A DNA stretch of 9,009 bases from Alistipes sp. (GTDB lineage Bacteria; Bacteroidota; Bacteroidia; Bacteroidales; Rikenellaceae). Shown here piece after piece: positions 1 through 6,964 of the stretch. Numbering within the stretch: position 1 is the first letter of the stretch; every line of letters starts with the position of its first letter. The DNA is taken from contig JAFOXS010000316.1 of assembly GCA_017391665.1 (NCBI GenBank), positions 1 to 9,009 on the forward strand. The letters run 5' to 3'. The translations under genes and the position numbers were made by a program. The notes under the pieces were generated by a model, which did not search any database, was not told where the DNA came from, and saw only the letters and a program-made list of their open reading frames with translations.

Positions 1-1209
1 ATTGATTTTCAAGATATAATCTACTACGCCGCCCCCAAGCAACGCAAGGAGGGTACTATGGATGATATCGATCCCGAGCTAAAGCGCACGTTCGACAAAC
101 TGGGTATTCCTCTCGAGGAACAACTCTCTTTGGCGGGCTTTGCTGTTGATGCGGTTATGGATTCGGTTTCGGTCAAGACTACATTCCGTGAGACGCTGGC
201 CGAGAAGGGTATTATCTTCTGCTCAATCTCGGAGGCAATACGCGAGTATCCCGATCTGGTGAAGAAGTATCTTGGGTCGGTGGTTCCCTATACCGACAAT
301 TTCTACGCTGCACTCAATGCTGCAGTCTTTTCCGACGGATCATTCTGTTATATCCCCAAGGGTGTTCGCTGCCCGATGGAGCTTTCGACCTACTTCCGCA
401 TCAATGCCGAGGGTACGGGTCAGTTCGAGCGTACGCTGCTCGTGGCTGACGAGGGCGCTTATGTTAGCTATTTGGAGGGTTGTACCGCGCCACGTCGCGA
501 TGAGAATCAGCTTCATGCTGCCGTTGTGGAGATCGTCGTTGAGAAGGATGCCGAGGTTAAGTACTCGACCGTGCAGAACTGGTATCCGGGCGATAAGGAT
601 GGCAAGGGTGGTATCTACAACTTTGTAACCAAGCGTGGCCTTTGCCGTGAGGGAGCACATCTCTCATGGACGCAGGTGGAGACAGGCTCGGCCATTACGT
701 GGAAGTATCCGAGCTGCGTGCTGCTGGGCGACAACTCGGTGGGCGAGTTCTACTCGGTAGCCATGACCAACAACTATCAGCAGGCCGACACCGGTACGAA
801 GATGATTCACATAGGTCGCAATACCCGCAGTCGCATCGTGTCAAAGGGTATCTCAGCAGGTAAGAGCCAGAATGCCTATCGTGGTCTGGTGCGTGTGGCG
901 AAGGGTGCGGATAATGCCCGCAACTACTCGCAGTGTGACTCGCTTCTGATTGGCGATAAGTGCGGAGCCCACACCTTCCCCGAGATTGATTCGCACAATC
1001 CTACAGCCGTGCTTGAGCATGAGGCTACAACGTCGAAGATTTCGGAGGAGCAGCTCTTCTACTGCAACCAGCGAGGACTCTCGACCGAGGACGCCGTAGG
1101 TCTGATTGTAAACGGCTATGCCCGCGAGGTTATTGCCAAACTGCCTATGGAGTTTGCCGTTGAGGCGCAGAAACTGCTCGCCATCAGTTTGGAAGGCTCG
1201 GTGGGTTAA
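1..1209 (+). CDS. sufB: Fe-S cluster assembly scaffold SufB (5' end outside window)
   Basis: SufB is the scaffold subunit of the cytoplasmic SufBC2D complex, on which Fe-S clusters are built from sulfur delivered by SufS. The frame is open from base 1, and the residues before the first ATG ([13 protein letters not shown]) are themselves conserved SufB sequence, so the gene begins upstream. The first ATG at 58 is not the real start. Landmarks include [28 protein letters not shown] with Cys at 481-483 (E. coli Cys254, the proposed sulfur entry site), SQCDS with Cys at 934-936 (Cys405) and EHEATTS with Glu at 1021-1023 (Glu434). The spacings between these three residues match E. coli exactly. 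The C-terminus, [17 protein letters not shown], is the typical ending. By E. coli numbering about 93 further residues lie outside the window. The Cys-rich CxxCxxxC segment of E. coli SufB appears to be absent. The family call is near certain. Confidence 0.97.
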   Translation: MDFQDIIYYAAPKQRKEGTMDDIDPELKRTFDKLGIPLEEQLSLAGFAVDAVMDSVSVKTTFRETLAEKGIIFCSISEAIREYPDLVKKYLGSVVPYTDNFYAALNAAVFSDGSFCYIPKGVRCPMELSTYFRINAEGTGQFERTLLVADEGAYVSYLEGCTAPRRDENQLHAAVVEIVVEKDAEVKYSTVQNWYPGDKDGKGGIYNFVTKRGLCREGAHLSWTQVETGSAITWKYPSCVLLGDNSVGEFYSVAMTNNYQQADTGTKMIHIGRNTRSRIVSKGISAGKSQNAYRGLVRVAKGADNARNYSQCDSLLIGDKCGAHTFPEIDSHNPTAVLEHEATTSKISEEQLFYCNQRGLSTEDAVGLIVNGYAREVIAKLPMEFAVEAQKLLAISLEGSVG

Positions 1210-1238
1210 TGAAAAAGGAAAAATAAAAACTAAAAGAT

Positions 1239-1991
1239 ATGTTAAGTGTAAAGAATTTGCATGCCTCGGTGGGCGATAAGGAGATTCTCCGTGGTATCAA
1301 CCTGGAGGTTCGCCCCGGTGAGGTGCATGCTATCATGGGCCCTAACGGTTCGGGTAAGAGTACCTTTGCATCCGTATTGGCCGGCAATGAGAAGTTTACC
1401 GTTACCTCAGGCTCGGTGGAGTTTATGGGGCAGAACCTGCTCGACCTCTCGATCGAGGATCGTGCCCGCATGGGTCTCTTCCTCGGCTTCCAGTATCCTG
1501 TTGAGATCCCTGGTGTGACGATGGCAAACTTTATGAAGATGGCCGTAAACGAGCAGCGTAAGTTCCGTGGCGAGGATCCCCTCACGGCGGGCGAGTTCCT
1601 GCGCCTTATGCGCGAGAAGAGCGCTGTTGTCGAGCTGGACTCTAAGCTCACGTCGCGTGCCGTAAACGAGGGTTTTTCGGGTGGCGAGAAGAAGAAAAAC
1701 GAGATATTCCAGATGGCGATGCTCGATCCCAAACTCGCCGTATTGGATGAGACAGACTCGGGACTCGATATCGATGCCCTGCGTATCGTGGCTACGGGCG
1801 TAACAAAGTTGCATACTCAGAACAATGCAACCATCGTCATTACCCACTATCAGCGTCTTTTGGACTACATCGTGCCCGACTACGTGCACGTTCTGTATAA
1901 GGGTCAGATTATCTACTCGGGCGATAAGACGCTTGCGCTGAAGCTTGAGAAGGAGGGTTACGATTGGCTCATTAACCAGCAGGAGGAGTAA
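1239..1991 (+). CDS. sufC: Fe-S cluster assembly ATPase SufC
   Basis: SufC is the ABC-type ATPase of the SufBC2D complex. It is soluble, binds the C-terminal helical domains of SufB and SufD, and drives the conformational change needed for cluster assembly. The 250 residues are a full-length single ABC domain. Visible motifs are Walker A GPNGSGKST at 34-42, a Q-loop in GFQYPVEIPG with Gln85, the ABC signature FSGGEKKKNEIFQ from 146, Walker B LAVLDETDSGLD at 166-177 with Glu171, and the switch histidine His203 in IVITHYQ. The FSGGEKK and DETDSGLD variants are characteristic of SufC rather than of transporter ATPases, and there is no membrane partner. The start at 1239 gives the normal N-terminus MLSVKNLHA. 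It follows sufB by 29 bp of A-rich sequence without a well-placed Shine-Dalgarno site, as is usual in Bacteroidota. Confidence 0.97.
   Translation: MLSVKNLHASVGDKEILRGINLEVRPGEVHAIMGPNGSGKSTFASVLAGNEKFTVTSGSVEFMGQNLLDLSIEDRARMGLFLGFQYPVEIPGVTMANFMKMAVNEQRKFRGEDPLTAGEFLRLMREKSAVVELDSKLTSRAVNEGFSGGEKKKNEIFQMAMLDPKLAVLDETDSGLDIDALRIVATGVTKLHTQNNATIVITHYQRLLDYIVPDYVHVLYKGQIIYSGDKTLALKLEKEGYDWLINQQEE
1981..1988 (+). promoter_or_regulatory. Shine-Dalgarno-like sequence before sufD
   Basis: AGGAGGAG lies in the last codons of sufC and ends 5 bases before the sufD ATG at 1994, an ideal position for a ribosome binding site. It supports 1994 as the true start of the short SufD. Bacteroidota generally make little use of Shine-Dalgarno pairing, and these bases also encode the Gln-Gln-Glu-Glu tail of SufC, so the match may be partly incidental. 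Translational coupling with sufC is likely in either case. Confidence 0.45.
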
Positions 1992-1993
1992 AG

Positions 1994-2800
1994 ATGAGAC
2001 TGCTCGATTATTTGCAGAGTAGAGGTTTGCGTGCCAATACGGGCATGTGCACACTGGGCGATGGCCAGGCGTGGGAGATCATTGTAAATCCCCGCTCGGT
2101 GGAGCGCACGGTGCGTGGTCGTCTGTCGCTTATCGTGGTACACGGGCAGGAGGAAAAGGCCAAGATGCACTTCGACCTTACGGCAGGAGCCTCACTTAGT
2201 ATGATAGAACTGTTTGCTGCGGATTGCGCCGTCGAGTGCAATATTCACCAGCAGGCCGAGAGTGACTGCCGCGTGGTGAGTGTCAGCGTTGCGGGTTCCA
2301 AAGCAGACTATACGATTGATCTTGATGGTGCCCAGGCTTCGAACCATATGCGTGCAGCGTACATTGCAGGCGGTGAGGAGCATACCACCGTTTCGCTGCG
2401 TGTTAATCACAACGTGTCGGATTGCCAGAGCGACTCCCTTGTCAAGGGTGTGGCAGGCGGCAAGGCTGTGGGCGAGTTCCATGGTCTGGTATATGTTGCG
2501 CAGGATGCACAGCGCACCGATGCACGTCAGACCAACCGCAATATAGAGATTGGCGCCGATGCAAAGATTATAACCAAACCCCAGCTGGAGATCTATGCCG
2601 ACGATGTGAAGTGTTCGCATGGTGCTACGGTTGGACAGCTGGATGGTGATGCCATCATGTATATGCGTCAGCGAGGCTTGAGCCTTGAGCAGGCACGTCG
2701 TATGCAGATCGAGGGATTTGTAAGCGATATCGTGCTGCATGCTGGCGAGATAGGTGAGATTCTGGCTGAGGAGTTAACCTCAAAACTTGAGAGATTGTAA
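1994..2800 (+). CDS. sufD: Fe-S cluster assembly protein SufD, compact form lacking the N-terminal domain
   Basis: SufD pairs with SufB in the SufBC2D scaffold and contributes to the SufB-SufD interface where the nascent cluster forms. The 268 residues carry the beta-helix core and the C-terminal helical part. Clear family signatures are the TNRN stretch, QLEIYADDVKCSHGATVGQL, and the MRQRGLS segment leading into the C-terminal helices. Cys207 and His209 of KCSH correspond to E. coli Cys358 and His360, the latter implicated in cluster formation. E. coli SufD has 423 residues. The offset at this motif is 151, while the tails after it are similar (59 versus 63 residues), so the missing length is all N-terminal. 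An intact sufC ends 2 bp before the start codon, so there is no room for a hidden N-terminal exon or frameshift. SufC binding and SufB pairing should be retained, by inference. The family call is firm; the functional effect of the short form is unknown. Confidence 0.93.
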   Translation: MRLLDYLQSRGLRANTGMCTLGDGQAWEIIVNPRSVERTVRGRLSLIVVHGQEEKAKMHFDLTAGASLSMIELFAADCAVECNIHQQAESDCRVVSVSVAGSKADYTIDLDGAQASNHMRAAYIAGGEEHTTVSLRVNHNVSDCQSDSLVKGVAGGKAVGEFHGLVYVAQDAQRTDARQTNRNIEIGADAKIITKPQLEIYADDVKCSHGATVGQLDGDAIMYMRQRGLSLEQARRMQIEGFVSDIVLHAGEIGEILAEELTSKLERL

Positions 2801-4014
2801 TGAATGTAGAGAGCATACGCAGAGATTTCCCCATTTTGCAGCGCACGGTAAACGGCAAGCCGCTCGTCTATCTCGATAGTGGTGCAACGGCACAAAAGCC
2901 CGAGCGCGTTATCGAGGCGGTGAATCGTCTGCACCGCGAGCAGAATGCCAATATACATCGTGGTGTGCACCAACTCTCGTCGGAGGCTACCCAGCTCTAC
3001 GAGCAGGCTCGTGAGCGTGTGCGCACATTCATTGGTGCCGCATCGCGCGAGGAGGTTATCTTTACTGCGGGTGCTACCGCTTCGATCAATACCGTTGCCT
3101 ATGCCTGGAGCGAAAGGTTCCTGCACGAGGGCGATAACATTATTATCAGCGAGATGGAGCACCACTCCAATATCGTGCCGTGGCAGGCTGTGGCCGAGCG
3201 ACGTGGTGCTGAGATTCGTGTTTTGCCATTTGACGAGGAGGGTCGCCTGATGACTGAGCAACTGGATACGCTTCTGGATGAGCGTACCCGTATGGTGGCC
3301 GTCACGCAGGCATCGAATACGCTGGGCACTCGACCAGATTTGCGCGCCATTATTGAGAAGGCTCACGCCGTGGGTGCTCACGTTATGGTGGATGGCTGTC
3401 AGGGCGTAGTACATGGTGGAGTGGATGTCGTGGCGCTGGATTGCGATTTCTATGCCTTCTCCGGCCATAAACTATACGGCCCTACGGGTATTGGCGTGCT
3501 TTATGGTAAGCGGGAACTACTCGATGAGATGCCTCCGTTCCTTTATGGTGGCGATATGGTTGATAGAGTGTCATTTGAAAAGACTACATATGCACCTCTG
3601 CCACTAAAGTATGAGGCCGGCACGTCGAATTACATCGGTGCCATAGGTCTGGGTGAGGCTGTGGAGTATCTGCGAGGCTTTGATCTGCGCGAGGTTGAGG
3701 GGCATGAGATGTCGCTTATGCGCTATGCCGAGGAGCAGTTGCGCAGAATTGATGGCCTTAGAATATATGGTTCTACAAAAGATAAGTGTTCCATCATTTC
3801 GTTCAATGTCGAGGGTGTGCATCACTACGATCTGGGTATGATTCTCGATAAGTTGGGCATAGCCATCCGCACGGGTCAGCATTGCGCCGAGCCGGTGATG
3901 ACGCACTTTGGTATTACGGGTATGTGCCGTGCTTCGATTGCAATGTACAACACACGCGAGGAGATGGATACGCTGGTGCGTGGCGTAGAGCGTGCCGTCA
4001 GGATGTTGAGATAG
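2800..4014 (+). CDS. sufS: Cysteine desulfurase SufS (type II, PLP-dependent)
   Basis: SufS converts L-cysteine to L-alanine and holds the released sulfur as a persulfide on its active-site cysteine. It feeds the SufBCD scaffold, usually through SufE or SufU. The 404 residues match the normal length (E. coli 406). The N-terminus has the typical IRRDFPILQRTVNGKPLVYL followed by DSGATAQKP. The PLP-binding lysine is Lys224 in FSGHKLYGPTG (E. coli Lys226), and the catalytic cysteine is Cys362 in RTGQHCAEPVM (E. coli Cys364). The EMEHHSNIVPWQ motif and the substrate-loop region YEAGTSNYIGAIGLGEA are also present. The ATG overlaps the sufD stop codon by one base (TAATG), so the two genes are probably translationally coupled. 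No sulfur-transfer partner is in the window; it may lie elsewhere. The context rules out a stand-alone IscS/NifS role. Confidence 0.97.
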   Translation: MNVESIRRDFPILQRTVNGKPLVYLDSGATAQKPERVIEAVNRLHREQNANIHRGVHQLSSEATQLYEQARERVRTFIGAASREEVIFTAGATASINTVAYAWSERFLHEGDNIIISEMEHHSNIVPWQAVAERRGAEIRVLPFDEEGRLMTEQLDTLLDERTRMVAVTQASNTLGTRPDLRAIIEKAHAVGAHVMVDGCQGVVHGGVDVVALDCDFYAFSGHKLYGPTGIGVLYGKRELLDEMPPFLYGGDMVDRVSFEKTTYAPLPLKYEAGTSNYIGAIGLGEAVEYLRGFDLREVEGHEMSLMRYAEEQLRRIDGLRIYGSTKDKCSIISFNVEGVHHYDLGMILDKLGIAIRTGQHCAEPVMTHFGITGMCRASIAMYNTREEMDTLVRGVERAVRMLR

Positions 4015-4050
4015 ATTACAGCAATATAAAACCAAACAAAAAGAAGAGAT

Positions 4051-4740
4051 ATGTTCATAGTGCTTGAAGGGGTCGATGGCTCAGGCAAATCAACGCAGAT
4101 AGCCAAGCTGCGCGAGATGTTTGCCCAGAAAGGCATCCCGACCGAATACTTGCATTTCCCCCGTTTCGATGCTCCCTACTTCGGAGATCTTATTGCCCGT
4201 TTCCTGCGTGGCGAGCTGGGTAGTATCGATCAGGTTGATCCCTACATAGTGGCGATGCTATACGCTGGCGATAGACGCGATGCCGCGGCTATGATTCGTG
4301 GCTGGATTGGAGAGGGTAAGGTGGTTATATGCGATCGCTATGTATATTCAAATATAGGTTACCAGTGTGCAAAGGTGGCCGATGAGCAGGAGCGTGAGAA
4401 GCTGCGCGAGTGGATCCTCTCGCTGGAGTATGATTACTTTGCCATTCCGCGACCTGATATATCCCTGTTTCTGGATGTGCCCTTTGCCTTTACCGAGCGC
4501 AAGCTTCTGCAGGAGCAGCGTGAGGGTGATGACCGTGCCTATCTGCATGGCAAGAAGGATATCCACGAGCAGTCGATGGATCTGCAGCGTCAGGTGCGTC
4601 AGGTCTATATCGATGCTTCGCAGCACGACGAGGCAATGCACGTTGTTGACTGCAGCAAGGATGGCGAGATGGCCTCGCCCGAGGAGATTTTCCAGCGCAT
4701 CGAGTGCGTCGTGAACAGTTACATAAATACCGAGAAGTAA
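4051..4740 (+). CDS. tmk: Thymidylate kinase (dTMP kinase)
   Basis: This enzyme phosphorylates dTMP to dTDP with ATP, an essential cytoplasmic step in making dTTP for DNA synthesis. The 229 residues form one P-loop kinase domain. The start MFIVLEGVDGSGKSTQ contains the P-loop at 7-15. YLHFPRFDAPYFGDLIARF follows, then the DRY motif at 95-97 within DRYVYSNIGYQ, the FLDVP strand, and a lid-like segment EGDDRAYLHGKKDIHE. DRY plus a following YQ is the nucleoside-binding signature of the family. The length is slightly above the usual 205-215 residues, mostly towards the C-terminus. It lies 36 bp after sufS, with an A-rich leader and no terminator between, so it could be cotranscribed with the suf genes. 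A different deoxynucleoside or nucleotide kinase is the only reasonable alternative and fits the motifs less well. Confidence 0.9.
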   Translation: MFIVLEGVDGSGKSTQIAKLREMFAQKGIPTEYLHFPRFDAPYFGDLIARFLRGELGSIDQVDPYIVAMLYAGDRRDAAAMIRGWIGEGKVVICDRYVYSNIGYQCAKVADEQEREKLREWILSLEYDYFAIPRPDISLFLDVPFAFTERKLLQEQREGDDRAYLHGKKDIHEQSMDLQRQVRQVYIDASQHDEAMHVVDCSKDGEMASPEEIFQRIECVVNSYINTEK

Positions 4741-5861
4741 TGCCGTCGCGTCGTTTTATCATACTGGCTGCGATCTGTCGCGTGATCGTGGGTGTGACCT
4801 TCATCTTCTCCGGCTTCGTGAAGGCCGTAGATCCGTGGGGCACGGCACTCAAGGTGAACGAGTATCTCTCGATCTATGGTATCGAGGAGCTGCAACCCGC
4901 GGCGATGATCTTCTCCATCTGGTTGTGCGGTGCCGAGCTTATGATGGGATGTATGCTCACCTTCCGTGTGCGTACACGATTGATTTCGATCTTTGCCCTC
5001 TTGTCGATGACATTCTTCACAATACTGACCTTTCTTAGCGCTACATGGATCCCGGTGGAGGATTGCGGCTGCTTTGGTGATGCGCTGAAGCTTACACCGT
5101 GGCAGACCTTTTTCAAGAACCTGATCATTCTGCCGTTGGTAGTAATAGTGTGGATGCGCCACCGTCATCAGCGCATATTGGATTTCAGTCGTCTGGAGGT
5201 TGCCCTTACCTGCCTGTTCTGTACTTTTGCCATGGGTCTGGGTGCATACTGCTATTATAACCTGCCTCTGATCGATTTTCTGCCCTATAAGGTGGGCGCC
5301 AATATCTATTCAATGATTGAGCAGCAGCACGATACGGGTCACGAGGCGATGTCCGAGGAGGAGTATGTACTTATCTATCGCAACCGCCGTACTGGTAAGT
5401 TGCGCGAGTTCACCATCGAGGATACCGAGTGGCAGGATGAGTCGAAGTGGGAGTGGGTTGAGACCCGCGTGGATAATGAGTCCTCGCCCGTGCAGACTCT
5501 TGTGAGCGAGTTTTCGCTTACTGACGTTGAGGGCGATGCCACACGCGAGATACTGACTCATCGGGGAGATATGTATATGATATGTATGACCTCTATGGAC
5601 AAGCTAAACGATAAGTGCCGTGCTAATCTTATATCCTTGGTTGAGCGAGTTCAGAGTGAGGGCGCAGCTGTGGTATGCCTTACTCCGCAGCCTCTGCGTG
5701 AGGTGACATATATGCCCTTTGGAGATAATGATCCCGTGCGTTGCTACAATATCGACGCTACGGTTATGAAGACCATGTTGCGAGCCGAGAATGGTGTTGT
5801 GTGGTTGCGCGATGGAGTGATTGCCGGCAAGTATAATTGCCGCAATATAGATATCGATTAG
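4740..5861 (+). CDS. DoxX/MauE-type membrane protein with C-terminal thioredoxin-like domain
   Basis: I recognise the family but not a proven function. From the ATG at 4740 it has 373 residues. Hydrophobic segments lie at roughly 6-26, 52-75, 80-100, 125-140 and 152-172, so the C-terminal part should be periplasmic if the N-terminus is cytoplasmic. Between segments three and four is the CGCFGD motif at 109-114, typical of MauE/DoxX-like proteins and suggestive of a redox role near the membrane. From about residue 245 a soluble domain resembles the thioredoxin/peroxiredoxin fold (SEFSLTDVEGD near its start, NGVVWLRDGVIAGKY near its end) but has no CxxC pair. The start at 4740 overlaps the tmk stop by one base; an in-frame codon at 4704 would add 12 uncharacteristic residues inside tmk. 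The gene ends just before a strong terminator, so it is probably the last gene of the suf-tmk transcript. Confidence 0.82.
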   Translation: MPSRRFIILAAICRVIVGVTFIFSGFVKAVDPWGTALKVNEYLSIYGIEELQPAAMIFSIWLCGAELMMGCMLTFRVRTRLISIFALLSMTFFTILTFLSATWIPVEDCGCFGDALKLTPWQTFFKNLIILPLVVIVWMRHRHQRILDFSRLEVALTCLFCTFAMGLGAYCYYNLPLIDFLPYKVGANIYSMIEQQHDTGHEAMSEEEYVLIYRNRRTGKLREFTIEDTEWQDESKWEWVETRVDNESSPVQTLVSEFSLTDVEGDATREILTHRGDMYMICMTSMDKLNDKCRANLISLVERVQSEGAAVVCLTPQPLREVTYMPFGDNDPVRCYNIDATVMKTMLRAENGVVWLRDGVIAGKYNCRNIDID

Positions 5862-5881
5862 AAGACGATACAGATTGGTAT

Positions 5882-5920
5882 AAAAATTGACTTTTGCCCA
5901 TGCAAAGGTCAATTTTTTTT
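5882..5920 (+). terminator. Intrinsic (rho-independent) terminator after the DoxX-family gene
   Basis: The left arm at 5882-5897 pairs with the right arm at 5902-5917 around a four-base CCAT loop. The stem is 16 pairs long with one T-G wobble, and a run of eight T's at 5913-5920 overlaps the end of the right arm. It begins 20 bases after the stop codon of the preceding gene and should end transcription of the suf-tmk-doxX unit. The A-run on the left arm could also make it work on the opposite strand, but there is no gene there to terminate. The adaptor gene starts only 3 bases later, so a double role as an attenuator cannot be excluded. The rest of the 62-bp gap shows no convincing promoter. 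Confidence 0.88.
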
Positions 5921-5923
5921 GCT

Positions 5924-6961
5924 ATGTATAGATCTCTTCTTTCGTTTTTGGGCTTGCTGCTCTGTTGTGTGGCTTGTCGTAGCAGGCTATCGCCTCCTGT
6001 GGCCGAGCGCACGGTCAAGGTTGAGCGTGTGCAGGCGGTGAAATATCTGGACCGCGATTTTGCGGGTATGTCAACGGCCGATGATGCTGTTAACCTTGCA
6101 TTCAAGATTGCGGGTCAGGTAGCTGGCGTCGATGTCTCGAAGGGCGACTATGTCAAGCGAGGGCAGACTCTTGCACGTCTGGATCCCCGCGATGTGGAGT
6201 TGCAGGTCGCAGCCGACAAGGCGCAATATGAGCGAGCCCGCTCGCAGTTTGATCGTGTGTCGCGACTCATGGAGCATGAGGCCGTGTCGCGTCAGGAGTA
6301 TGAGTCGGCCCAGACGGCACTTGTGCAGGCCCGCTCTGCTTTTGAGAATACATCGGATCTGCTCGTGGAGACGACGCTCCGTGCCCCGTTTGCGGGTGTG
6401 ATTGAACGTACATATGTGGATACCTACCAGCGTGTGTCGGCTGGTCAGACCATACTGCGACTGGTCAACCCCGTCAGCACTACGGTGGAGTTCACTATGC
6501 CCGAGCGCAGTCTGCCTATTCTCTCGGATTCGCTCACTCGCTTTACGGTTCGTTTCGACAACTATCCCGATATCAGTTTTCGTGCGCGGTTGGATACCTA
6601 TGCCAAGACGGCATCCGATGCCTCGGGATTTCCCGTCTCGCTGAAGCTAAGTAAGGCGGAGATACTTCCCTACAACATATCGCCCGGCATGACCTGTCAG
6701 GTGACTATCCGCACCGATGATGAATCCTCGACGGTGGTGGCGGTGCCGCTTACGGCTATTTTTGCCCCTGCCGAGGGTGGAACCTACGTCTGGCGACTGA
6801 CCGATGACGATCGTGTGGAGCGTCAGGCGGTGGTGCTTGGTGACGTATTCGACCGCGACCGCGTGATTGTCCATTCGGGTCTGAGTGTGGGCGAACGTGT
6901 GGTTGTGGCCGGAGTCTATCGTCTCAAGGATGGCGAGCGAGTGAAAATTCTAAATCGTTAG
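5924..6961 (+). CDS. RND efflux periplasmic adaptor (membrane fusion protein), lipoprotein
   Basis: This subunit bridges an RND inner-membrane pump and an outer-membrane TolC-like channel. From the ATG at 5924 it has 345 residues. The N-terminus is a lipoprotein signal peptide: MYRSLLS, a short hydrophobic core, then CCVAC with Cys18 the likely lipidation site. Cys at the -3 position of the lipobox is atypical. The first lipoyl half-motif (KIAGQVAGVDVSKGDYVKRG) is at about 52-71. A helical hairpin rich in Gln, Ala and Arg follows to about 145, then the second lipoyl half (LRAPFAGVIERTYVD, ending ILRLVNP), a beta-barrel, and a C-terminal membrane-proximal domain ending LKDGERVKILNR. An in-frame TTG at 5894 and an ATG at 5900 lie inside the terminator hairpin and would put polar residues before the signal peptide, so 5924 is preferred. 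The pump gene follows after 3 bp. Substrate unknown. Confidence 0.9.
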   Translation: MYRSLLSFLGLLLCCVACRSRLSPPVAERTVKVERVQAVKYLDRDFAGMSTADDAVNLAFKIAGQVAGVDVSKGDYVKRGQTLARLDPRDVELQVAADKAQYERARSQFDRVSRLMEHEAVSRQEYESAQTALVQARSAFENTSDLLVETTLRAPFAGVIERTYVDTYQRVSAGQTILRLVNPVSTTVEFTMPERSLPILSDSLTRFTVRFDNYPDISFRARLDTYAKTASDASGFPVSLKLSKAEILPYNISPGMTCQVTIRTDDESSTVVAVPLTAIFAPAEGGTYVWRLTDDDRVERQAVVLGDVFDRDRVIVHSGLSVGERVVVAGVYRLKDGERVKILNR

Positions 6962-6964
6962 CCT

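Noticed and set aside
58..1209. sufB beginning at the ATG at 58 with a good SD-like sequence before it
   Set aside because: The open frame continues to base 1 and encodes conserved SufB residues before that Met, so the gene is cut by the window edge and the true start is upstream.
1407..2054. 215-codon open frame on the - strand across sufC and the start of sufD
   Set aside because: It is a shadow of sufC with no recognisable protein features and spans a well-supported gene junction.
2668..3468. 266-codon open frame on the - strand opposite sufS
   Set aside because: It lies antisense to a complete, motif-verified gene, has no recognisable domain, and is of the sort expected from codon bias in GC-rich genes.
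4015..4050. Possible promoter or terminator between sufS and tmk
   Set aside because: The 36 bases are A-rich with no stem-loop and no spaced -33/-7 pair that I can see. It looks like an ordinary Bacteroidota translation leader.
4704..4739. Upstream in-frame start for the DoxX-like gene
   Set aside because: It would overlap tmk by 37 bases and add a charged stretch with no family resemblance. The ATG at 4740 gives a normal membrane-protein N-terminus and a one-base overlap with the tmk stop.
5894..5923. TTG at 5894 or ATG at 5900 as the adaptor start
   Set aside because: Both lie inside the terminator hairpin and place charged residues ahead of the lipoprotein signal peptide. The ATG at 5924 gives a standard signal peptide.
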